From Diploscapter coronatus (lineage: Eukaryota; Nematoda; Chromadorea; Rhabditida; Rhabditidae): DNA of 64,000 bases. Within the stretch, counting starts at the first letter, position 1, and every line of letters begins with the position of its first letter. The stretch covers positions 40,261,201-40,325,200 of the forward strand of contig OZ038422.1 in assembly GCA_964036155.1 (NCBI GenBank), written 5' to 3'. The notes below the pieces were generated by a model, which saw nothing but the letters and a program-made list of their open reading frames with translations, was not told where the DNA came from and did no database searches. Positions 22,121 through 32,855 of this stretch are shown here, piece after piece. The position numbers and the translations under genes are program-made.

Positions 22121-22842
22121 ATGGAAAGTGGGTAACACCATACCATCTTCATAAAATTCCCCACCGAGATGAATTAATTCCCGTTGGCCGCTTTCAAAAA
22201 TAATAATTAGCGAGAAAAATTTGATTCAAGAAAAAAGTTGTAGAATTATACTGAAACACGCTGTGCTAGAAATAAATGAGTCGAAAGAAGCGAGAATTTC
22301 CAAATTTGGAATGTTCCCAGCCTTTTGTGGGAATTATCCCCCATGGACATGTGTTCTCGGCTAGAATTGCTGATTTGTCGAGAAGCGAATTTGGCTTTTT
22401 AGCGTAGTCGGCTCCCTCTTCCTATAAGTGGTCATTCATGAAAACGCCCTTCCATATATTTTACTAGATTTCTTCCTCGTATATTTTACTCGACCTAAAA
22501 TTTGTCTTCCCCGTATAATTTGTGAGTGAGGGGAATCTCCCCTTATATAGAGTCTCTTTTCGAAAGTGCATCTAAGCCCATCGTGGAATTCTCTTTCTCT
22601 CTGCTTCTCTCGCCTCTCCTCATAAAGTTATTGACAATCCATAACTCTAGCCCTTTCTTCCCTATTCCTTCTTCCATTTGGAGAGGACAATGAGCGAGAA
22701 GTAGAAAACTCCTCTTTCTTCCAAATTTTGCATCATCTAAACACGTCTCAAATACACCACACGAATATTCCATTTTAGGCGGAGCGATGCAATACTTTCC
22801 TAACCCTAATCGATTGTGCAACTTGCCAGATGAAGATCAACA

Positions 22843-25800
22843 ATGAGGGGCATTAGAAGTAAGTCACAAACAATTTGAAAATATGTAAAATCCCTTTTAT
22901 TGTTGCCAGATATATGAAATCTCTCTAGAGCTCTGAGATCCACTTGCTTAATAAATTCCTTCTTCGTGACAGCCGATTTTGAGATGAAAAGAGCTCGAGA
23001 AGATGGCATTCAGCATTCAATTCACCACAGAAGAGTGCATTAAAAGAAAGAGAGAAGAAAGACCTCGAATGAAGCATAGTCAAGCTGGACTTCATTCAAG
23101 AATCCTCATCCACGCTCTCAGAGTAATTTATTCGATTCATTCTAAACTTTTTTTTTCAAATTATAGAGATTTCATATATGATATATCCTCTCTCTCTCTC
23201 TCTATCCTCTATCTCGTTTTTATCCCTTTGTTTTATGCCGTTTTGATGCGACTCGTCTCACTTTGTCAGTCTCAGCCAAGACAGAGCTGTTTTACTCACT
23301 CTTCTCGTACAAGATGATATCCTATCAGTGAAGGGATAAGCAGGGATTTCATATATCCCCCTCTCTCTTTCCCTCTCTTTACAATGTGTCAACATGTGTT
23401 CCTCTCACACTCTCTTTGCGTGCATACAAACTCTCTTTTCCCTTCACTATTTCACCTCTCGTCTGCTTCTCTGCCCTCTCTCATATCCATATCATTAGTC
23501 GCATCTGTCTCTCTCATTAGCAGTACATTTTGTGGTATTTCTCTAAACACTCTGACAAATCATCTCTTTGTCTGAAATTGTTGAGCTTTTCTGTGATTTT
23601 GTCAACTATGACGCTGTGTGACGTCATTTCGCTGATTTATCGATTTTCAGCAGATTCGTTCTCGTACTACGAGTCGATCTATGGAGGCCAGCCGCACGGC
23701 GAGCGGCAGCCCTTTCTGTACGCCCCTGGCGTCGACGACAACGTCCTGCACGCCATGAAGACGCCCCGCGACGCCGCATACGCCACCTCAAAACAGCCGA
23801 AGCAACAGCCCTACGCCAATTTGCCACAGCCGGTGCGTCCTCCCGTTTCCTTGTTTACGAGCAAGAAATCCGAAAAAAGAGCATCAAAACTCAAAACGCC
23901 CTGACATTCGTGATAAGTCTGACAAATTTCAAACGAAACTTGTCACTTTCAACCCGACACGCGTGGTCTATGAAACTAGAAACTAATTTTCCTTTTGAAA
24001 AGTGAAGAGGAAACTGATTTTGATCTTATTTTGACCAGTTTACTACTCAGGGCTCTTCTTCACACTATCAGTCCTTACCGAGGGGCGTGCAGCCGCACAG
24101 AAATCCATACGCGATTCAGCGACCGCCGGAAACCGACGAGGACAGCGAGGATGCCATCAACTGCTCGCCCTGCTGCGAGAACGACAACATCAGGTCAGTG
24201 CCGCTTTTTTGCCCCACTGTAATTCCCAGCCTATTTTTTTAGAAAATAGCATGGGAAAAAAGAAAAGAAAGTGGAAACCACAAGAGGCCCTTTTCTCACA
24301 TTTCAAACAAATCGCAGAAAATGCTGCTTATCGGCATTTTCTATCAAACCCGGTAGCCGTTTTATCAATCTCTCAACCCTCCACATTTCAAATGATCTAT
24401 GATTTTCCATCGATACAATGAGGCAACAGTTCTATTGAATTGCATGGGAAACGTTCACGATTTTCTTTTAAAAATTTTTCAATTTCACGATGAAGTACAG
24501 CTTTAGTTATACTTGATTAGGAGTTGCCATGAGATTTTTCAAGTTTTATTACGAATTCCCCCATTTACTTTTTCAACGAAGAAAATAGTTTGAGTGAGAA
24601 AGCTCATTCTTTTAAATTGACCTTCTTTTTGTCTTTTCCCCTCTTATCAGTAGCCCCTCTTTATGCCTTGACCTTATCACTTTTATTATCACTGTCTTTC
24701 GCTTTGCATGTCTTTCGATCCCGAAAAACTCAAAGTCATTTGCATAATTCTTCTCTACACATTTTAACCGAGTAATTTATTCGACAATTTCCCTGAAATG
24801 ACAGTTTATCAGTCTATAGAGTCATTCGGAGTTTCGATGGAAAGTCAGCAGGAAAAACAAGAGTTGTCGAGGGCCCAGAAAGCTCTGTAGGTTTTCATTT
24901 TCCCTAAAAATCGATATTTTTCTTATTAATTTGTTCTATTTTCTACTTTTCAGCCGAACATTCCGATCTATAGTCCTGGGGCAGATTCTCTCCTTGTGTT
25001 TGTGTGGCACGGGAGTCTCCAGCCAACTCTTATCGAATCAAGGCGTCAACGCTCCTGCCGGTAGAGACACCTTTGTTGCTATAAAATAATCATTCTTCGA
25101 AATATGCTAATTTTAGCTCAAGCCTTCACCAATTATTTCCTTCTTTGCTTTGTTTATTGCACCGCCCTTTCATGTAAAGGTGGGGACGATGCCCTTCTAG
25201 AAATTATCAAAAGACGCGGTTGGAGGTGAGCACTTAGGGTTTTTGGTAGTCGACACCAAAAATACTACCATCTTTGTCATTTACTAATGTTTTTCCCCTT
25301 CAGATATTTAATTCTGGCCTTTTTCGATGTCCAGGCCAATTATTTGATTGTCTACGCATATCAGTACACGAATCTCACTAGTATTCAGGTAAATTATTTT
25401 TTGCCTTATTTTTCATTTTTATTTTTCAGCTGCTAGATTGTTCCACAATTCCCATAGTGCTCCTTTTGTCGTGGCTATTTCTCTCGGCTCGCTATCTAAT
25501 TACCCATATCATAGGTAGTCTGAAAATGGTTAATTTTTATTCAAATTACAATTTTCAGGAGTTTGTATTTGTCTGGTGGGGATTTCCTGCGTGATCTTTG
25601 CAGACGCAGTGGACGGCAAGGGCTCGGGAGGTTTGAATTGAAAAAAGAAACCAATTTTTGAGATCGAATAATTTTTTCCAGGCTCAAATCGTGCCCTGGG
25701 GGATTTGCTCTGTCTAGCGGCTACCGTACTCTACGCCATTTGTAATGTGACCGAGGAGTTCCTTGTCAAGCAGTACAATCGAATGGAATACTTGGGAATG

Positions 25801-26617
25801 ATCGGTCTGTTCGGATCACTTATATCTGGAGTGCAATTGTGAGTCCTTTAAAAATTGACCTTCGAAACGAGTTCGAATTTAAATTGTAGAGCAGCTTTGG
25901 AGCACAGAGCCCTAGCAACTCTAAATTGGAACGGCTCTATCGTTGGCTGTTTCGTGCTTTTCGGAATCTCCATGTTCATATTCTATTCTCTCGTCAGTGT
26001 CGTTCTTCAGGTATCGTAATATTCAAATTTTTTCTTAAATTTTATTTTAAAAATCTAGAAAACATCCGCTCTGATGTTCAATTTATCAACTTTGACGGCA
26101 GACTTTTATTCTCTTCTTCTAGGCATTTTCCTATTCAAGGATACGGTAGGCTTTTTTACTTAAAAATATATATTTTTTTAAAATTAAGTTCCACTACCTC
26201 TATTTCGTCTCGTTTGTGATCGTTCTCATCGGATCAACTGTATATTCGCTACGAGAGACCGAGGTATTTTGTTGCTGTTTATCTTTTTTTTTTAATTATT
26301 TATTTTGCAGGTTCGAGATCCGGATGAACCCAGGAGGGTTTGCCCCTGTATTTTTTCTTGCTGTTGTTGTAGCGATTGCTTTTTCGATGGCCGGGAAAGT
26401 TCCGAAGGATCTCTTCAAGTAAATTGATTTTCTAGAGGATATATGAAATTCCTGATCCTAGGTGACCCCAGTAGGCTCATCGACAGCCGCACGGCCTCTG
26501 TCAGTGTCTCCGGCCGCGAACGGGGACATCCCCCTGCCGAATATCAACTGTCCTGTGCACGGCCTCAGGGCCCAGTCCAGTCTTTCCGTCTCTGGCACTA
26601 CAACCCAACGAATCTAG
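22843..26617 (+). CDS. SLC35F1/F2-like solute carrier (EamA fold)
   Basis: A ten-helix transporter of the SLC35F family in the drug/metabolite transporter superfamily. The diagnostic segments are in order: LGQILSLCLCGTGVSSQLL, FFDVQANYLIVYAYQYTNLT, LLDCSTIPIVLLLSW, ATVLYAICNVTEEFLVKQYN, GMIGLFGSLISGVQL, and LSTLTADFYSLLLGIFLFKD. The C-terminal tail is Cys- and Ser-rich. Two N-termini are possible. The long form uses exons from 23651 (DSFSYYESIYGGQPHGER) with a putative first exon 22843-22858 (MRGIR, good GTAAGT donor). The short form starts at 24837 (MESQQEKQELSRAQKAL). Both join in the same phase to RTFRSIVLG. The substrate is unknown from sequence. The long-form 5' end is the weakest part of the model. 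Confidence 0.88.
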
Positions 26618-26868
26618 CTCTATTTAAACACACTTTCTAATTTCCCAACTTTTCTAGGAACTTATCGCAATTCTTCTACGTTAAATATTCAAGTTCTCGT
26701 CCCCAAGAACATATAATTTGTTGATGGATCTCCTTCACTTCCCATTTACGGGTGGGCAATTCGATATTTGTGAAAATAAACAATTTTTATTGATTGGAGA
26801 ACAACATTTATTGAATAACGAACAAAAACAATGAAGAAAGGGGGATGTTGGCTTAGGGAGGAGCAGAT

Positions 26869-27972
26869 TTACTTGGCTTTGGCCTTGTTGGCGGCCTTGC
26901 GGAGCTTGTTGAACTCGGCTCTGACAATCTTGTTCCTGGCTTGCTTAGCGCGCATCAGCTTGTACCTGTCGAAGTCGTTCAGCGTTCGGCGCTGAAAAAA
27001 TACATCATTTTTCTTTAGAAAATAAATGCCATAATTTCCATTTTTATGATTTTTTGCAGTAATTTTTGGCAATCTGGAAACCGCATGACCTCAAGATATG
27101 TAATAGTCGAGGGAAAGAAAGCCTACCATCATCTACTCTACCCTAACCATACACACTATCTCGCATGTCATGAGGTCAATGTCGTGCGGTCTCCAGATAG
27201 CCGTAATTTTTATTTTCTTCGAAAATTGCAATAATTTTCATTTTTTAAACTTTCTACAATAATCCCTAATTTTTTTCCAAAAATCAATCTGAACCTTAGC
27301 CTTGGCAGCGAGTTTCTTGGCCCAGGTGGTCGCAGCCCACTTCTCGTTGATTTTGTCAGCCTCCAGTGCCTTCTTCAGCGGGCCCGTGCGCTGTCCGACG
27401 CGAGCCTATAAAATTACGGTATTCGTTCTGCACTTATAGCATAATTCGAGTAAATTGTTGTCAAGGGTTGATTTGATTTTGGGAAAGTCCGTACCTTGGT
27501 GACGAATTTGGTGAGCTGAATGTCCTTCATATTGCGGACGCTGCGCGGCACGCCTGATGTGGGGCCGTCGATCATCACCTGCAAACTTGGAAATTAAAAC
27601 ATAACAATTTGAAATTTTTTTTTTGAAGGCAGTATTTTGCTCATTTTTCTTGCCCGACAAGGCCTAATTGAAATTGCATCAAACATCAGCATTTACACAA
27701 ATTTAATAACGTTCTTTTTTTTTTTAAATCTAATCAGATGCGACTGTCGGGAATATTTGTTTGGACTTTTCTGTGAAATCAAAAAAATGCATAGGTAGAA
27801 AGTTATTTCCAAGTTTATGAAAAAATTACTGGACAGGACAAAGCATTGGAAAAAGTTTAAAATGTACCCTATTTCCATCGACGACATTGACGATGGTGGC
27901 GATTTTGCCGGCATATTTGCCCTTGGCGATGAACACGACGCGTCCGAGCTGTACGAATTGCGTGTACACCAT
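26869..27972 (-). CDS. rpl-14: 60S ribosomal protein eL14
   Basis: Four exons (27868-27972, 27495-27578, 27295-27405, 26869-26991) join in phase to 140 aa, the expected size for a nematode eL14. A KOW-type start (FVQLGRVVFIAKGKYAGKIA) is followed by VMIDGPTSGVPRSVRNMKDI, then WAATTWAKKLAAKAK and a basic tail ending KLRKAANKAKAK. The start ATG is the first after a pyrimidine-poor leader and agrees with the family N-terminus. It is divergent from the CASC3-like gene. A foldback with a perfect 9-bp duplication sits in the last intron. Confidence 0.96.
27068..27202. repeat. Foldback with perfect 9-bp target duplication
   Basis: The arms GGCAATCTGGAAACCGCATG and its inverted partner end GGC/GCC. 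GTAATTTTT occurs directly on both sides (27059-27067 and 27203-27211). The core contains AATAGTCGAGGGAAAG and CTACCCTAACC-like sequence. Long inverted arms with a 9-bp duplication fit a Mutator-like (MULE) non-autonomous element. Confidence 0.85.
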
Positions 27973-28485
27973 CCTGACTCACTGATCACCCTACAAATTA
28001 ATAAAAATCAAAAAGATAATAATCGAAAACCGAGAAAATAAAACAATCCAGCGAAAATCAATAATCAACGAAAGAAAGCCGTATTCCTATCATCCCTCTC
28101 AATTCCCCTGTCACCCCTATATCACTCGCTTATCACCAGAAATCAGGAATTCAAAAAGATTTCAAAGAATCTCAAAAAATCCTCGAAGGGAAATTTAGGA
28201 CTATCGTAGTCGCTCAATTAAAGGCGACGCAATTGCGCTTTGGTTGCGCGGCTAAACGCCGAGCGCGTATTTCTCGCTGCTGAATTCGTGCAAGGCAACT
28301 GTTGAAATCGGAGAGTTTTTGAAAGTTTCTATCGATCTTATCGAATTTCCGAGCGCAAGTTGTCAAATCCATTCATATCTCATCATATCCCCTACTTCCT
28401 TATTTATCCCCACATTCGAGTCCCGTATTTCGCTCGTTCGTTTTTATTCGTTTTTTTTTTCGAATTTATCTAGAATTTTTCAGGT
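27973..28485. promoter_or_regulatory. Divergent promoter interval, rpl-14 and CASC3-like
   Basis: These 513 bp separate two divergent start codons. The sequence TTTTTCAG/GTATG at 28476-28488 is an ideal 3' splice or trans-splice acceptor 2 nt before the CASC3-like ATG. No TATA box is evident. Confidence 0.55.
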
Positions 28486-31400
28486 ATGTCGGCCACCCCA
28501 GAAGACGTGCAGAAACCGAAAGACGATGACGTGAAACAGGAAGATACGAACGGAAAGGAAGAAAGTGGAGGAAAGAAGGAAAACGAACCGGACAAAGAGA
28601 AATCGGCAGAGCAGACAGAGAAAAAGGAGGACGGGTTGGAGACGAACAAAGAGTCGGGCAAGAACGACAAGAGCCCCGATGATGAGGACAAGCCAAATGC
28701 TGAGGAGGTGGGAAGACCTTTCTTCTTAGACATTATCTTTTTATTTTCTGGTGAAAGTTCTCCGTGAGACTTTTTAAAGAAATCCGAGAGACGATAAAAT
28801 GGACATTTTCGGGCCACCGAAGCTTGATTTTCTTTATTTTCTGTGAAAAAACATAGAATTTTCAGTTCGCGACACCACCCTCTGAAAAAGTGGAGGATGA
28901 GGCCGAGTCTGGTGAAAAGCTGCAGGAAAAGAAGGAGGGAAACGACGACAATGGGCAGCAGCGGGCTGAGGAGAACGGGACTGAGCCTGCTCAGGACGAA
29001 CAGGTAAAATGTTAAAAATAAAACTAAAAAAAAAACGAAATTTTTCCAGGAAGAACTGGACGAAGATGAGCAAGTGAACAATCCGGCCTACATTCCCAAA
29101 CGCGGCCCCTTCTACATGCACGACTCCAGGGCCGAGGCCGAAGAGCCCCTAGAGGAGAAACGAGTCTCCAGGGCTGATCGCGGACTGTGGAAGCATGACA
29201 GGTTTTATATTTATTTGTTCTAAAAAAAACTAAAATGCATTTCTGTGAAAATTTCAAAAAATAAATAAATAATTCAGATTTGACGAGCGCTCTCAACGCC
29301 CGAAGACGAAAAACCAACTCGTAACGAGGTACGGTTTCAACATTCGCGATGGAGAGACGAAAGAGGAGGCTGAGGAGCGAGCAACTCAGGAGCGGGAGGA
29401 AATGGACAACAGGAGGCAGAAACGCGACACAAAACCGACTAGACAAGGTTGGAAAAATACAAATTTTAAATTCCAAAACTCACAAAAATGTTTTTTTTCC
29501 AGTAAACACTCGCCGTGCGATTCCTCGTCGCCAGACCTCTGATTCCGAAGGTCAACAGGAACATCAGAAATCGACGGCAACTCGACAGGGCAAGCAAGGC
29601 AGACGGAGCAACGACGATGAATCGGCTCTGGACACGTACGACGCGAATGAAGCGATCGAGGCCAACAACGATGCTGATGAATGGGCCCAGGATGCGGACA
29701 GCGACGACGAGCATCACAGGTACTGGATTTAGAAAATTAATCCACTTTTTCCTCACAAAAATGACTACTATTTCGCGTCAAAGTAGTGAATTTTTGCAAA
29801 AAAAAGGATATTGAATCTCCTGCTTAAAAATAAAATTAGATCTGAATTTAAATGTTTAGAGCTATTGAAATTTCTCAATTTTGTTAAAGCTAACTCTCGA
29901 GGTTAAAGAAAGTTGGTTAAATTTAAAAGAAACCTGAATTTCCAGAAACGAAAGACCGCTTAGGGGCGGAAGAGGAGCGAGAGGTCGAGGCGGAATGGGA
30001 TCCGGATCGGGCCTGGGAATGGCGAGAGGCGGTGGCAGGGCAATGGGCAGAATCGGCAGAGGGGCCCCCGCCAGAGGCAGGGCTGCGATCAGGGGATCCA
30101 GAGGGTTGACCAACAATTTCAGGTTTTTATTTTGTATTTTTGAGGACTTAAATGTTTAAGATAATAAAATAAAGTTTTAAAATAAAATAGGAAAAAATAT
30201 ATTTGGAGTAAAAATAGAAAACAAAGAGTTTGAAATAAATAAAGAAAATAAAATAATTTTCAGAAACCGCTCCTCGAACCGCTGGAGTGATAACGACGAC
30301 GATGACCGTCAGCCGCAGCAAGGCTACAGTAGAAATCGACGTCCGCCTGGCAGAGAAGACAGAGACAGGGATGATGCCCCGAGGGACGACTACGATTACG
30401 ACAACCACAGGAAGGGCGTTATGAGAGGTGCATACAGAAATGATACCGGTGAGAAAAAGTAATAAATAGAAATTTGGAAAAAAGATATGGAAGGCCAGTT
30501 CACACAAAAGAAAAGTTGAGGGTGGCCTCTACAATTTTGATACAAATCATCTCCTAATCAAAAAATAGAAAAGAAATGTAAAAAAAATAATTCAGGAAAC
30601 TCGACTCTCTCCTACACCCGCGGTCGTGCCTCCTCATCCGGCCGAGGCTACAGAGGCATTTCCCGCGGCTACAACACTTCCCCGCGATATAGGGGCGATT
30701 CCAGGGAGAACAGACGCGACTACGACGATGAGCCCAGACAAAGAAATTCGAACTCCGGAGGGTACCTATTTTTGGATCTATGAACATTAGTTTTCAAGAA
30801 TAACCCATCAGGAAAAATGCCATCAGCATTTGGCAAAGTTATCAACTTCTTCTCTCAAAAGCTTGATAAATTGAAGGACAAATGCTAATGACTCTTGGTG
30901 AACTTATAAAAGAGCCTGAAGATTTTCAAATTCTAATTGTCCAGATACGTGACACGAGGCGCACACAGAGGAGGCGGCTCCAATTTCTCGACCAACAACC
31001 ACGGAGGCTACACACCGCAACAAAATAGCCAAAGACCTCCCCAGTACGCCGTCCAAAAGTCGCCCAGAAGGTGAGCAACCTTTCAATTTATATTTTCAAT
31101 GCTAAAAATGGTTTCAGATACCAAGACGCCTCGTCCCCTCAGCATCAAAATGCACCAATGCATCACGCCGCGTCACAATACGCCAATCCGCCTCCATCCT
31201 TGCCAGTGCATAGAGGACCTCCGCCAAGGTAGGAAATTTGCATACTTGGGAACAAATTTAGAAAAATGCAAGGGTTGGGAACAATTTAGGGCTCATCCAT
31301 ACTTCCAAACGGTTTTACGTGTAAATTCCTGGCATTGATGTCAAAAGCGTGTCACAAATTTACGCGTAAAATCACTTGACATTGACACGATGTTAAAGAG

Positions 31401-31820
31401 TATGAGCGCACCTTTACCAAAACTTCAGGAACGATCATCATTACCCTCCACCACAACAGTCTCATCAATCTTCTGGAGGAGGGCCCTCGTCAAACCGACC
31501 TCGACAGCCCACGGACGTCGTCTATTTCGACCCCGCTGCTCAGGTTAGAAAATCGAAAAAGGGGAGATCAAAAGCTATTTGATCTCCAGGGTTGTAAATG
31601 TTTAGACATGTATAACAAGATAGTGTGTATTTTCGAAGAAGCATGTTCTTTTCCCTTTCGAAAAGACCATATCTCATTATGCGTATATGTCAGCGTGTCT
31701 CTAAACACTTACAACCTTGATTTGACTGTTTTTTGAGAAAATAAACAAAAAATTTAGCAAAACCGCCAACCCCCACCCCCTAGAGAGCGGAAAGTTATTC
31801 CTATCCGACCTCCCAACTAA
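28486..31820 (+). CDS. CASC3: CASC3/Barentsz-like exon junction complex protein
   Basis: Many small exons. The first, 28486-28707, encodes a Lys/Glu/Asp-rich acidic stretch. The SELOR signature follows: NPAYIPKRGPFYMHDSRAEA, then RGLWKHDRFDERSQRPKTKN and LVTRYGFNIR, the segment that in CASC3 wraps around eIF4A3 in the exon junction complex. The downstream region is rich in RG/RGG (GGRGARGRGGMG), Arg/Asp/Tyr and Pro/Gln, and the protein ends ERKVIPIRPPN. This matches the disordered tail of the family. The expected roles are mRNA localisation, nonsense-mediated decay and translation in the cytoplasm. Exon 1 is preceded by a trans-splice-like acceptor. The last intron contains the foldback 31589-31717. 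Confidence 0.85.
31589..31717. repeat. Foldback in last intron of the CASC3-like gene
   Basis: The left arm AGGGTTGTAAATGTTTAGAC pairs with the right arm ending CTCTAAACACTTACAACCTT. The interior has AAGATAGTGTGT and TCTCATTATGC. It is clearly related in arms and core to 52845-52982 in the myosin gene. Confidence 0.75.
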
Positions 31821-32855
31821 TATTTCCGGAAGCAATATTCTGATTCCTAAAATATTCCCTCTGCCGTATTCCCAAAAAACGACTCGACTTTGTACTATGC
31901 AAACAAACTATTCCGGCCCAATTGTGAATTATTTGTCCTCGTCCCTAAATTATCTAAGTGAAAATTCCTAATTTAACTTTGTTGCTCATTATTTATCAAC
32001 CCATCAATTAATCATAACATGCAGTATCCCTAAAACTTTTCACCAAAATAATCGATATTAACCCAACCCCCTTTAATTCTAGTGGTTTTTACGAGTTTGA
32101 AATTTCTCTGAGAAAATATTTTCTAAGAAAAAATAAGCATTTTGATGCTCCGTTTTGGCGTGTGAAAATTCAACGTTTTTTGTTGTCTTATTCGAGGTTT
32201 CTGAAACTCATTGTAATTTTCTGACTCCTTGTAATTTATGTTATGTTAATTATTTTCATTATTTTATTCAGATCGAGCAAAATAAAACTAGAAAAACAAT
32301 TCCAACCGATACAATTTATTTACTTAACTCAGAGTTGATAAATACAAGAATTAAAATAATTATTATCATTCTCCGCCAAATTGAGCTCGAAACTATTGAT
32401 TTTCTTTTTCAAATTAGGTCAATTTGTTGGGGAAACGATAAGAAGTAGACTATATCCTTAGGAATAGACTAAGAGATTTATCGAATATAACTCAGGATGA
32501 GCATACTTGTCATACTTGTCCCCTTCCAATTCAAAGTATGCAAACTTCTCACGCAAAGTATACCCATCGTTGTCAAGTAAATCCAATTAAATATCATAGA
32601 ATAATATAGGAACGCGAAACGATCAAATTTATGAATTTTGAGGAAATGCACAACTTCGTCATTTCGCAGATAGAGTTATAGGGAATTTTTTTTTATATGT
32701 TGAAATGCCGCATCCCACGTCCAAAATCTACAAACAGAACGAACAAAAAGCTAATCGATAGAATCTCACCACTAATCAATTAAATAATATATCAAATTTT
32801 ACAAACAATCACTTTCTTCTGATCTGGAAATTGGAGAGATTTGAGCGGGGGAGGT
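31821..32855. other. Convergent 3' intergenic region
   Basis: AT-rich sequence between the ends of the CASC3-like gene and hsf-1. No exons, RNA genes or strong inverted repeats were recognised. Confidence 0.55.

Larger units (their letters stand above)
20355..22842. other. Intergenic, repeat-bearing
   Basis: Contains the foldbacks at 20610-20703 and 21360-21499 and a possible orphan exon at 21873-22120. The remainder is AT-rich and stop-filled in all frames that I checked. Confidence 0.5.

Noticed and set aside
28834..29756. Long minus-strand frames over the CASC3-like gene
   Set aside because: They are antisense to exons whose splice sites and SELOR motif fix the plus-strand reading.
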